Assembly: GCA_002331485.1 (NCBI GenBank)
Contig: DCYS01000029.1
Span: 31,657-95,656, forward strand
Direction: 5' to 3'
DNA: 64,000 nt
Source: Flavobacteriales bacterium UBA2104
GTDB taxonomy: Bacteria; Bacteroidota; Bacteroidia; Flavobacteriales_D; Crocinitomicaceae
Numbering within the stretch: position 1 is the stretch's first letter; the number at the start of each line of letters is the position of its first letter. The position numbers and the translations under genes were made by a program. The notes below the pieces were generated by a model. It searched no databases, was not told the DNA's origin, and saw only the letters and a list, made by a program, of their open reading frames with translations. Positions 26,551 to 34,935 of this stretch are shown here, piece after piece.

Positions 26551-27297
26551 GTGAGAACACTAGTTGTAGGCGATATACATGGTTATCTAGATCCACTAAA
26601 AGATGCTTTGGATAAGATCGAATATGATCCATCAGCAGACCGTCTCATTTTCGTTGGAGATTACATAAATGGAGGAAACCAACCCATAGAAGTAGTAGAT
26701 TATTTATTACACCTGAAAGACCAGGCACATTTCAAGCCTGTTTTTATAATGGGCAATCATGATTACTGGTTTAGTGAATTACTAGAAAGAGACCTGGCTT
26801 TATTTCATGAAAAAAAATACATAAAGAAAAAGTATCGTTCATGGATGAAAAAAGGAGGAGACAAAACATATAAGGCCTACAGAAAAGCTAATAAAGGCAC
26901 AGTAGAAAGGCATAAGATATTTTTCGATCAGCTTGTGGATCATTTCATATGGGATAATAAGTTAGCTGTGCATGCTGGATTTGATGCTAACATAGGTTTT
27001 GATAAGACAAGAAAGAGAGAACCGCACGCATTATTCTGGGATAGAAGCTTATTCAAACTGGCGCTCAAAAAATTCGGAAAAAACAATAAGAGAACAAATA
27101 AGTTTGGTAAAAAAAGAAAACCGATCTCTTCCTTTGAATTAATTTACATAGGACATACTCCAACTATAAAATACGATTTCGACACTCCTAGAGTTATTGG
27201 TAATGTTATAAATGTGGATCAAGGTTGTAAATACAATGGAAAACTAACTATTTGGGATGATGAAAATGGAAATTTTGTTCAAGGTTGCTCTAAATAG
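26551..27297 (+). CDS. Metallophosphoesterase (PPP-like protein phosphatase)
   Basis: This 248-residue phosphoesterase has the metal motifs VGDIHGYLDPL, FVGDYINGG, MGNHDYW, VHAGFDANI and YIGHTPT in order. The second block is GDYINGG instead of the usual GDYVDRG, so the arginine of classic PPP phosphatases is missing. A basic insertion (residues 85-150, KKKYRSWMKKGG and similar) lies in the cap region. It may act on phosphoproteins or nucleotides. The start is GTG; a shortened -7-like TATTTTG ends five bases before it. The 3' end overlaps the convergent glycosyltransferase gene by eight bases. Confidence 0.88.
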   Translation: MRTLVVGDIHGYLDPLKDALDKIEYDPSADRLIFVGDYINGGNQPIEVVDYLLHLKDQAHFKPVFIMGNHDYWFSELLERDLALFHEKKYIKKKYRSWMKKGGDKTYKAYRKANKGTVERHKIFFDQLVDHFIWDNKLAVHAGFDANIGFDKTRKREPHALFWDRSLFKLALKKFGKNNKRTNKFGKKRKPISSFELIYIGHTPTIKYDFDTPRVIGNVINVDQGCKYNGKLTIWDDENGNFVQGCSK

Positions 27298-28753
27298 CCT
27301 TCGAACGAAAAGTTGTATTCTTAAAAAAGAGAGACAATGAAAAACCGCCTGTGATAATGCATGAATAAATAATAACAATTGGATTAAGATCCTTTACACC
27401 AACATAACCCCAAAAAAGTCCAAACAAAAGAAAAATGAATTCTAGAAGAGCAAGGCTCCTTTCTTTTTTATAGTCATATCCAGACTTCACTTTTTGAAAA
27501 ATTTCATTCATCGCTCCAAACTTTGGTGTTCTAACGAACTCCGACCTTCGCCCCAAATAACCCTCGATCACACCAAACACCATAAAAGCAGAGATTCCCA
27601 TAGTCATGGCGAAAAAAACCAAAATACTCGGAGTATAATATAGAATACTCTTTATGGGTTTCGAAGCACAAAATATTGTTCCGATGAAAAATAATACAAG
27701 CAACAAAGCAAAAACGATCAATCCTATAGAGAGCATTATTTCCAACCCTTCAATATCGATCATCTTCTTGGATTGAAAAAAATAGATCACAGGACCCATT
27801 ATCATGATGAGTAATGTGAGCAGGTAAACTGAACTATTCAATAAGTGAAATGTGCCCATTAGCTTTGAACCAAGATTAGAAGAAGATCTCCAAAGTTTCT
27901 TTATGTTCTTTCTAAAACATTCTGCAGCTCCTTTTGACCATCGAAATTGTTGCGTTCTAAATGCATCAAAGGTTACTGGTAATTCCGATGGTGATTTAAC
28001 ATCAAACAAATACCTGAATTTCCAACCTTTCGCTTGAGCTCGGAAGCTCAGATCAAGATCCTCAGTCAGAGTATCTGCCTGCCATCCTCCTGAATCTAGG
28101 ATACATTCCTTCCGCCAAACACCTGCAGTCCCATTAAAGTTTATGAATCCTTTTGCATTTGATCTACCTAATTGCTCAATACTAAAATGAGTGTTTAACA
28201 TTATAGCCTGAGCTCTAGTTATCAGCGAATAGTTTTCATTAATAAAAGACCAACGCGTTTGTACCACACCTATTTTCTTTCCAAATTGAGGAAGTGCCTT
28301 TTTCAAAAAAGAAGGATCCGGTACAAAGTCTGCATCAAAAATCGCTATAAAATCACCATTTGCTACTTCTAGACCGAATTGCAAGGCACCAGCTTTAAAA
28401 CCCTTTCTATCTGGTCTCCTTACGTGTCGAATAATGTCTGCCTTTTCAGGATGTTCCTGAATAAATTGTTCAATGATCGAAGTGGTTTCGTCTGTAGAGT
28501 CATCAAGCACTTGGATCTCCAGTAACTCCTTTGGATAGTCGATTTTTGTAACTGCATCTAACAATCTTTGAACAACGTATTTCTCGTTGTACAATGGTAA
28601 TTGAATGGTAACCTTTTCCTTATAGTCAAAATAACCTACTATTTGTTTTCTCCTACCCTTAAAAGCGTAAAACACAAGGATATATTCCTGAAGAACATAG
28701 GCTAATAAGAGTAGATTCACTACAAACCATATGATGAAAAAGGTATTAATCAA
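27290..28753 (-). CDS. Family 2 glycosyltransferase, CslA/cellulose-synthase-like
   Basis: This 487-residue processive-type glycosyltransferase has an N-terminal membrane helix (1-28), the catalytic GT-A domain (about 45-285) and about five C-terminal helices. The motifs are DDS (84-86), DAD (140-142), TED (230-232) and QQFRW (268-272), as in beta-glycan synthases. QLPLYNEKYVVQRLLDAV is strikingly like plant CslA mannan synthases. It likely makes a beta-linked glycan or glycolipid head group from a nucleotide sugar at the inner membrane. Its start overlaps the exporter gene stop by eight bases, which implies translational coupling. Confidence 0.88.
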   Translation of the reverse strand: MINTFFIIWFVVNLLLLAYVLQEYILVFYAFKGRRKQIVGYFDYKEKVTIQLPLYNEKYVVQRLLDAVTKIDYPKELLEIQVLDDSTDETTSIIEQFIQEHPEKADIIRHVRRPDRKGFKAGALQFGLEVANGDFIAIFDADFVPDPSFLKKALPQFGKKIGVVQTRWSFINENYSLITRAQAIMLNTHFSIEQLGRSNAKGFINFNGTAGVWRKECILDSGGWQADTLTEDLDLSFRAQAKGWKFRYLFDVKSPSELPVTFDAFRTQQFRWSKGAAECFRKNIKKLWRSSSNLGSKLMGTFHLLNSSVYLLTLLIMIMGPVIYFFQSKKMIDIEGLEIMLSIGLIVFALLLVLFFIGTIFCASKPIKSILYYTPSILVFFAMTMGISAFMVFGVIEGYLGRRSEFVRTPKFGAMNEIFQKVKSGYDYKKERSLALLEFIFLLFGLFWGYVGVKDLNPIVIIYSCIITGGFSLSLFFKNTTFRSKAI

Positions 28754-30920
28754 TACGTTTGATTTTATCAGTTTGATCTAAAAAAAGAGGCAAGATAAAC
28801 ACATCCAAAAGATAAGCTACAATTATTCCGACCAAAAAAAGCAAAGAAAAGACCTTCAGGTAATTATATCCTGCAGCTACGAGTGAAGTAAATGCGATGG
28901 CCAAAACCAAAGATGTTACTAATATCGGTAAATAGTGCACTTTCATGCCTTGATCATAACTTAATATCATATAGACTGTATCATCGATGCAAACGCCTAT
29001 AAGAACTGAAAGTAAAAAAATGGTTAAGGGATTTATATAAAACCCTAGAGCAAACATAATTACGGAAACTAAAAGAATTGGTAATGCATTAACTATGAGT
29101 ACACCTAGAAAGAGCTTTGCTGATCTCTTTAGAACAAATAAGATCAACATGGAGAACATAAGAGCTAAAAATATTCCAGAAAATACGTTAATTGTAAAAC
29201 TCCAAACTGTTTTATCTGAGAGTACCCCCTTTCCAGTAAGGGTAAATTTCAGATCACTTCTGGAAACTCGCTCTAAATAATTTGATAGATCTTCATATTG
29301 TTTCAATGTTTCTGAAATCTTTCCTGAATGGAATCCAAACTTTATTCTAGCGTAATTCGATTCAGGACTGAACAGATCTTGTCCACCCAACAGTGCGAGA
29401 GATCTGGATATTTCATCCTTTCTTTTTGCAGACCAAACTGCAGATAATCGAAAGGCTCCGCTATGACCATTATACAGAAAGCGGTTGAAGCGTTTCGCAA
29501 TTAAAACCGGAGAATTAATATAGCTCACATTAAAAATGGAATCTATCATGTGCTCTACTTTCTGTAAGGTCAACAATCGTTCATGAGTCCAGATCTCTTC
29601 ATCATAAGTGATATATACTTCTGCGTTTTTATCCCCGTAAAACTCATCATTAAGTATTTTCCTTGTTTCGTGAACATCAGAGCCAGTTTCGACCAAATAA
29701 TTGTCATCCCAGTCAACACCAAACATATTGATCGTCAATATCACTAGTATACCAAATGAAGATAATACCAATGGCTTTACCAGTCTATGCTTGCTGCTCA
29801 AATATTCAATTAAAGCAAAATGTTTTCTATCTAAATTTTTTAAAGTAGATCGAACATATTTTTGACGAGGAGATAATAAATAAGGAACAACGAAACGCGA
29901 ATTCAAGAAAGCAACAGATACACCTATCAGAGATATGATCGCCATATGAAATAGCAACTCGTTTTTTGCAAATATTATGAATGCAACAAAGCCTATTATG
30001 TTGGATAGTGAAGTAATAAGCATGGGAAGTCCTATTCTCTTGATTAACACTTTTCTAATTTCAGACATATTAAGACCTTCTGAAATTTGGGAGTGATAAT
30101 AAAGTAAATGCATGAGGTCTGTAAATGACAACACAATAATTATGCATGGAACAGAGATCATATACAACGAAAAGTGAACATCTAATATCCACATAGAAAT
30201 AGCTGTCAACGAGAGGTTGAAACTGATGCCTATTAATATTATCCAAAGTCCAGATAACGACCTGGTAAAAATATAAAACGTGATGATGATCAGTATAACA
30301 GCCAAGACTGAAATCAGCGTCACATTTGATATACCAGCTGCTTCCAAATGATCTCGAACAAGATCTTTATCGATATGGTGAGCTTCGATCCCATTATTCT
30401 TGGATAACCAACGATCAAATTCGATCCAAACCTGATCACTTATTTGATTATGTTCAGTTCTGATATAGATCAATGCATAAGAAAGATCTTTAGATAAAAA
30501 TTTGGGCGTTACATCAGGAAATTTATGCTTTCGGTTGAACCAGTTTTTAAATTGTTGCTCGTCACCTAGGGGGACTAAAAGGTCCGTTTTAATTTTCAGT
30601 AATTGCTTCCTGGGAAAACTCAAGTTTACGATACTATTTGCTGAAATAACATCTGCTTGTTGTTCCCAATATTCAGTAGCTTCATTCAACTGTAGAAAAT
30701 CAGAATAGTTGTCCCAGCCATCTGATCGTTCCAATATTAAAACACTTGTTTTCTCATCGGTTGAATTGAAGTGGTCATTTAGAGATAAATATTCCTCTAG
30801 CTCTTTTTCACTGGACTGCATATATTCTTCCAAATTGCTATTGATCTTGATCGATTTGAAAGCAAAAATTCCAACAACAATTACTGCTACAATAAGACAA
30901 TATGCAATAAACTTATTCAT
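28746..30920 (-). CDS. RND/MMPL-superfamily exporter
   Basis: This 724-residue membrane protein has the duplicated RND plan: one helix at the N-terminus, a periplasmic domain (about 30-200), five or six helices (200-345), a seventh helix near 390, a second periplasmic domain (405-570), then five helices. Possible proton-relay aspartates occur in SFTDLMHLLYYH and GVCIDDTVYMIL. It fits the COG1033-type exporters that move lipids or hydrophobic compounds. It overlaps the SGNH hydrolase gene upstream and the glycosyltransferase gene downstream by eight bases each, so the three act together. Confidence 0.87.
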   Translation of the reverse strand: MNKFIAYCLIVAVIVVGIFAFKSIKINSNLEEYMQSSEKELEEYLSLNDHFNSTDEKTSVLILERSDGWDNYSDFLQLNEATEYWEQQADVISANSIVNLSFPRKQLLKIKTDLLVPLGDEQQFKNWFNRKHKFPDVTPKFLSKDLSYALIYIRTEHNQISDQVWIEFDRWLSKNNGIEAHHIDKDLVRDHLEAAGISNVTLISVLAVILIIITFYIFTRSLSGLWIILIGISFNLSLTAISMWILDVHFSLYMISVPCIIIVLSFTDLMHLLYYHSQISEGLNMSEIRKVLIKRIGLPMLITSLSNIIGFVAFIIFAKNELLFHMAIISLIGVSVAFLNSRFVVPYLLSPRQKYVRSTLKNLDRKHFALIEYLSSKHRLVKPLVLSSFGILVILTINMFGVDWDDNYLVETGSDVHETRKILNDEFYGDKNAEVYITYDEEIWTHERLLTLQKVEHMIDSIFNVSYINSPVLIAKRFNRFLYNGHSGAFRLSAVWSAKRKDEISRSLALLGGQDLFSPESNYARIKFGFHSGKISETLKQYEDLSNYLERVSRSDLKFTLTGKGVLSDKTVWSFTINVFSGIFLALMFSMLILFVLKRSAKLFLGVLIVNALPILLVSVIMFALGFYINPLTIFLLSVLIGVCIDDTVYMILSYDQGMKVHYLPILVTSLVLAIAFTSLVAAGYNYLKVFSLLFLVGIIVAYLLDVFILPLFLDQTDKIKRID

Positions 30921-31926
30921 TACTGATTAGATCATCGATGAATGGGATAATTCGGCTTGCGATCAACTTATTGCCTTTTTGATTTGGATGAGAATCATAA
31001 GGTAGATTGGTATATTTACTACTTTTAAAATCGAATTTCATATCTAGAGTAGAAATGCCTTCCAACATTTCCTTTAGTTGATTTACTTCTGGAGTACTAT
31101 CCAAGAATACGATACCAAAACCTACTCCCTTTTCACGGCAAATAACATTCATTTCCTCAATTATGCAGGCGCTAACTTTCAATGAGTTCAGTCCTTCATC
31201 TTTGTATCTATCGATCAAGGATTGCATCCAATTTACTGATGCTGACCAATCTCTACCTGGCCAATTCGTATACATTTCTTTCCACGATACATATTTTACC
31301 TCCGTACCACATTCTCTCATGTAAGGAAAACGAGCTTTCTCTAATCGGGTATCTACATCTTTAGAAGAATGTCTGTAACCAATTCTCAAGTTCGACCTGA
31401 ATTCTTGTGATAGAGTATTTCGCATAAAATGCAACGACGAAAAATTAAGTAGTACGAGTGAGGGCGAATGTTCTTTTAGGTACTCTTGGAGTTGAAGGAG
31501 AGATTGAATAGTTCCGTAACCTGGAACTCCAAAATTAGATACGACCTCTGAACTAAGTTCTTGTTGAATCAATGATGGAAAACACTCGTCATTATCTACT
31601 CCATAACCATATGTAAATGAACAGCCCAGGAATATGATGTCAGCATCTTGATAGGACTCATCAGATACAATTCGTCTATTATTTTGATCGTGTGTAGTAG
31701 AGAAAGAAACTTTATTGTTTAAAGTGATTTCATATGTGCCTGGATTCAGCTTAATCCCATACCGAGCATCACCAACAAATGCGTTGGCAGGTTCGGCTGA
31801 GATCGAATAGTTTTCATTGTGATATCCGCCGTAACCAAGAATTCTTAAGGCAATCTCAAAGCACAATATAATCATCAATGGATAGACAATAACCCATGAA
31901 AAAATCTTCTTTAGCTTCGGATTCAT
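30913..31926 (-). CDS. Membrane-anchored SGNH/GDSL hydrolase
   Basis: This 337-residue protein has an N-terminal membrane helix (about 8-28) and an outside SGNH hydrolase domain. Block I is FLGCSFTYGYG with nucleophile S103; the last block YDSHPNQKGNKLIA has the D-x-H pair. Such enzymes add or remove acyl groups on glycans or lipids. The frame extends 24 codons upstream, but those overlap the carbamoyltransferase start. The ATG at 31926 lies five bases after a perfect -7 box. It is the first gene of the hydrolase-exporter-glycosyltransferase operon. Confidence 0.85.
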   Translation of the reverse strand: MNPKLKKIFSWVIVYPLMIILCFEIALRILGYGGYHNENYSISAEPANAFVGDARYGIKLNPGTYEITLNNKVSFSTTHDQNNRRIVSDESYQDADIIFLGCSFTYGYGVDNDECFPSLIQQELSSEVVSNFGVPGYGTIQSLLQLQEYLKEHSPSLVLLNFSSLHFMRNTLSQEFRSNLRIGYRHSSKDVDTRLEKARFPYMRECGTEVKYVSWKEMYTNWPGRDWSASVNWMQSLIDRYKDEGLNSLKVSACIIEEMNVICREKGVGFGIVFLDSTPEVNQLKEMLEGISTLDMKFDFKSSKYTNLPYDSHPNQKGNKLIASRIIPFIDDLISNE

Positions 31927-31931
31927 CCAGA

Positions 31932-31939
31932 CAAAATTA
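31932..31939 (-). promoter_or_regulatory. -7 promoter box (TAATTTTG) of the SGNH-exporter-GT operon
   Basis: On the minus strand this is TAATTTTG, a full match, five bases before the ATG at 31926. Only four bases separate it from the opposite-facing box at 31944. Confidence 0.65.
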
Positions 31940-31943
31940 ATAC

Positions 31944-31951
31944 TACTTTTG
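31944..31951 (+). promoter_or_regulatory. -7 promoter box (TACTTTTG) of the carbamoyltransferase operon
   Basis: TACTTTTG is a full match, four bases before the GTG at 31956. The divergent box at 31932-31939 lies within this promoter's footprint, so the two cannot be occupied together. Confidence 0.65.
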
Positions 31952-31955
31952 GTTG

Positions 31956-33749
31956 GTGCGAAGAATATTAGGAATTTCAGCATTTTTTCATGACTCATCT
32001 GCGGCTATTGTTGTTGATGGAGAAATTATTGCTGCAGTTCAAGAAGAACGATTTATTCGCGTTAAGAATACTGCTGTTTTTCCTGCTAATTCAATCAAGT
32101 ATTGTTTAGATGAAGCGAAATTGAATATCAACGATGTTGATGGCATAATATTCTTCGATAAACCATTCCTGAAATTTGAGCGAATACTGGAAACACATTA
32201 CAAAAATGCTCCAAACGGCTGGCTATCTTTTATAAAATCCATGCCTTCATGGAGCGATAAAAAGCTTTTCTTAAGGCGAACACTGAAGAAAGAACTTAAA
32301 GCGAGTTTTTCAGATTTCGATAAGAAGACGATGATCCATTTTTCTTCTCATCATTATTCACATGCTGCCAGTGCATTTTTTCCTTCACCCTTTGAAGAAT
32401 CGGCTGTACTGGTATGTGATGCAGTAGGTGAATGGGCCACAACATCAATTCTCATGGGTAAGAAAGGGAAAATAAAGCCTCTACAAGAAATGCATTTTCC
32501 GGATTCAGTGGGCCTTTTATATAGCTCCTTTACTTATTTTCTCGGATTCAAGGTTATGGAAGGAGAGTATAAATTAATGGGATTATCACCATATGGAGAT
32601 AAGCACAGCGCTCAAACCCAAAATTATATTCAAAAGACCCTTGACCATTTGGTTTGTGTCAATTCAGATGGCTCAATTTCAATTAATCAAGATTATTTCA
32701 CTTATGAAGTAGGTCTTAGAATGATCAGTGATCAAAAATGGGAACGCCTTTTCAATATAAAAAAACGAACAAAAGATGAACCGATCCGGCAAGAACATTG
32801 CAATCTGGCTCTCGCAATTCAGTTAGTTACCGAGGATATCCTTCTTCGTATGGCAAAAACGGCAAAGGAAATAACTGAAAGTGAAAACTTATGTCTGGCA
32901 GGTGGAGTAGCTCTCAACTGTGTTGTAAATGGTAAACTTCAAGAAAAAAATATTTTTAAAAACATTTGGGTTCAACCTGCTGCAGGTGACGCTGGAGGCG
33001 CTTTGGGAGCAGCACTTGGTTTATATTATTCTAAAAATGAACGTACATACCATGATGAGAAAATGAAGAAAGCCTTTTTAGGACCGAACAACACTAAAGA
33101 AGAAACTCTCGATTTCATTGCTAGTACAGATGAGAAAACCATATCCTTTGAATCAGAGGAAGAGAGAAATGTATTTATTGTCAATCAACTTAAAGAAGGT
33201 AAGATCATAGGGTGGGTTCAAGGTAGACTCGAGTTTGGTCCTCGAGCACTAGGTGGAAGAAGCATACTTGCTCTACCCAGTATTGCAAATATGCAGAATC
33301 AGCTTAACCTGGCAGTAAAATTTAGGGAGGACTTTAGACCATTTGCTCCAGTAATGCTCAAAAAAGAAGCATCGAAGTATTTTGATTGTGATCATTCCGC
33401 GCGATACATGCAGTTCGTTCATAAGTTAAAACCAGAATTCCGAATTCAAAGACCTGAGAACTACTCTAAATTATCGCTGAAGGAAAAGCTTAGATCTCCG
33501 CGATCAAAGTTTCAAGCAATAACTCATGTAAATTACTCCTCTCGAATACAGATCGTTGACGAAGAAGATCATCCATTGTACAGCCTTTTATCTAAAGTTC
33601 GTGAAGTGACAGGCGATGGAATATTGGTAAATACAAGTTTCAATAGAAGTGGAGAACCTATTGTCAATACAATCAAAGAGGCTTATGATTGTTTTATAAA
33701 TACAAAAATTTCTACTTTGGTGCTTGGAAATCATGTGATTCTGAAATAA
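31956..33749 (+). CDS. O-carbamoyltransferase (NodU/CmcH/TobZ/SxtI family)
   Basis: This 597-residue enzyme moves a carbamoyl group from carbamoyl phosphate, via carbamoyl-AMP, to a hydroxyl of a sugar or small molecule. The start RRILGISAFFHDSSAAIVVDG and QEERFIRVKN are typical of the family. The metal-binding histidines are in HHYSHAASAF of the Kae1-like domain, and GRLEFGPRALGGRSIL lies in the C-terminal domain. GTG at 31956 is the likely start; a TTG one codon earlier is possible, but GTG gives the family N-terminus. The DUF5989 gene begins on the base after its stop. Confidence 0.9.
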   Translation: MRRILGISAFFHDSSAAIVVDGEIIAAVQEERFIRVKNTAVFPANSIKYCLDEAKLNINDVDGIIFFDKPFLKFERILETHYKNAPNGWLSFIKSMPSWSDKKLFLRRTLKKELKASFSDFDKKTMIHFSSHHYSHAASAFFPSPFEESAVLVCDAVGEWATTSILMGKKGKIKPLQEMHFPDSVGLLYSSFTYFLGFKVMEGEYKLMGLSPYGDKHSAQTQNYIQKTLDHLVCVNSDGSISINQDYFTYEVGLRMISDQKWERLFNIKKRTKDEPIRQEHCNLALAIQLVTEDILLRMAKTAKEITESENLCLAGGVALNCVVNGKLQEKNIFKNIWVQPAAGDAGGALGAALGLYYSKNERTYHDEKMKKAFLGPNNTKEETLDFIASTDEKTISFESEEERNVFIVNQLKEGKIIGWVQGRLEFGPRALGGRSILALPSIANMQNQLNLAVKFREDFRPFAPVMLKKEASKYFDCDHSARYMQFVHKLKPEFRIQRPENYSKLSLKEKLRSPRSKFQAITHVNYSSRIQIVDEEDHPLYSLLSKVREVTGDGILVNTSFNRSGEPIVNTIKEAYDCFINTKISTLVLGNHVILK

Positions 33750-33899
33750 ATGGATTTGCTGAATGATATATGGGGCTATTTGAAGGAACGTAAAAAGTTC
33801 TGGCTTGTTCCTATTATTTTAATAATAGCTTTTACAGGTTTGCTGTTGATCTTTGGAGCGGCCAGTGGTCTTGGTCCATTCATTTACTCAATATTTTAA
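33750..33899 (+). CDS. DUF5989 family small membrane protein
   Basis: This 49-residue protein starts directly after the carbamoyltransferase stop codon. The pattern is LKERKKFWLVPIILII, a membrane helix, then GAASGLGPFIYSIF, which matches the short DUF5989 family found beside NodU-type carbamoyltransferases. It has one helix and no obvious catalytic residue. It probably assists or anchors the carbamoyltransferase at the membrane, but that is inference. The next gene starts two bases later. Confidence 0.8.
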   Translation: MDLLNDIWGYLKERKKFWLVPIILIIAFTGLLLIFGAASGLGPFIYSIF

Positions 33900-33901
33900 A
33901 G

Positions 33902-34255
33902 ATGTTTTCAATATCCGACTCTCTCAACAAAGACATAGTTACCTCAGCGATACTGTTCGGGTTACTCTATTATATCTTTGAAAACAACTACATCTTAATG
34001 TTGGGAATAGTATATTGTACCCTCTGTATATTTCTCGTACCACTAAGTAAAGTCAACTCGAAACTGTGGAGATATACATCAAAAATATTGAATAGAATTA
34101 TTTCACCGATTCTTTTCACAATTATCTACTTTTTCATCCTAACACCAACAGCCTTTATCCGGAAATTGATTAGACGTAAAGAATCAAAATCAGAAAGTAC
34201 ATTCAGAACTGCCAATTACCACATAGATTCAAATTTTTTTAAAGTACCATGGTAA
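33902..34255 (+). CDS. SxtJ-like membrane protein
   Basis: This 117-residue protein has about three membrane helices (residues 12-50 and 68-92) and a basic tail. The segment ILTPTAFIRKLIRRK corresponds to the signature of the SxtJ family, named for a gene beside the saxitoxin carbamoyltransferase. Similar proteins accompany carbamoyltransferase and DUF5989 genes in many bacteria that make no toxin. It is the third gene of the operon, two bases after DUF5989. Its biochemical role is unknown. Confidence 0.75.
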   Translation: MFSISDSLNKDIVTSAILFGLLYYIFENNYILMLGIVYCTLCIFLVPLSKVNSKLWRYTSKILNRIISPILFTIIYFFILTPTAFIRKLIRRKESKSESTFRTANYHIDSNFFKVPW

Positions 34256-34350
34256 AGGAATATTCAAGGACTAAATAGTTTTATTAACCTATGTGAACGA
34301 GATCAAGATCGATCTGTCGCAACTTTGTATAAACATTAAAAAAGAAAGTT

Positions 34351-34887
34351 ATGGCAGATATGAAAACATGGGTACTTGACCCTACACACAGTGAGTTATT
34401 ATTTAAAGTAAAACACCTTATGATCACAAACGTGAAAGGTGAATTCACAGATTTCAATGCAGAGATCAAAGCAGAGGGGAATGATTTTGAGAATGCTAAA
34501 GTCAAAGCAACAATCAAAGGTGAGTCGGTTTATACCAATAACAATGACCGTGACAAACATTTGAAAAGTGAAGACTTCTTCAATGTAGAGAATTTTGAAG
34601 AGCTAACATTTGAAGGTACTTCATTCGAGAAGCTTGATGATGAACATTACAAATTGAAAGGTGACCTTACTATAGTTGGAGTTACAAAACCAGTTGCTCT
34701 CGATGTAGAGTTCGGTGGCACAGCAAAAGACCCGTGGGGAAATGAAAAAGCTGGTTTCTCAATCTCTGGAAAAATAAATAGAAAAGACTGGGGGCTAAAC
34801 TGGAACTCAACACTTGAAACAGGAGGAGTTTTAGTAAGTGACGAAGTTAAAATCATGGCAGAAGTACAATTTACACCTGCTCAATAA
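34351..34887 (+). CDS. YceI-like family protein
   Basis: This 178-residue lipocalin-like beta-barrel begins TWVLDPTHSELLFKVKHLMI and continues to NKDRDKH-type and FFNVENFEELTFEGTSFE segments. GDLTIVGVTKPVALDVEFGG and GFSISGKINRKDWGLNW near the end are characteristic of YceI, which binds isoprenoids. There is no signal peptide, unlike E. coli YceI, so it is probably cytoplasmic. The upstream -7-like box is CAACTTTG at 34320-34327. A strong terminator follows. Confidence 0.92.
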   Translation: MADMKTWVLDPTHSELLFKVKHLMITNVKGEFTDFNAEIKAEGNDFENAKVKATIKGESVYTNNNDRDKHLKSEDFFNVENFEELTFEGTSFEKLDDEHYKLKGDLTIVGVTKPVALDVEFGGTAKDPWGNEKAGFSISGKINRKDWGLNWNSTLETGGVLVSDEVKIMAEVQFTPAQ

Positions 34888-34907
34888 ATTGAATATTGAC
34901 TTAAAAT

Positions 34908-34935
34908 GGCGATCCTTTCGGGATCGCCTTTTTTT
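34908..34935 (+). terminator. Rho-independent terminator
   Basis: The eight-base stem GGCGATCC/GGATCGCC with a five-base loop is followed by seven T residues. It ends the YceI gene. The minus-strand reading has a weaker T-rich tail and might also stop the convergent regulator gene. Confidence 0.88.

Noticed and set aside
26551..34255. Possible horizontally acquired island
   Set aside because: It reads as somewhat more AT-rich, but GATC density (about 25 in the exporter gene) equals the housekeeping ABC-F gene, and there are no tRNA, integrase, IS or flanking repeats.
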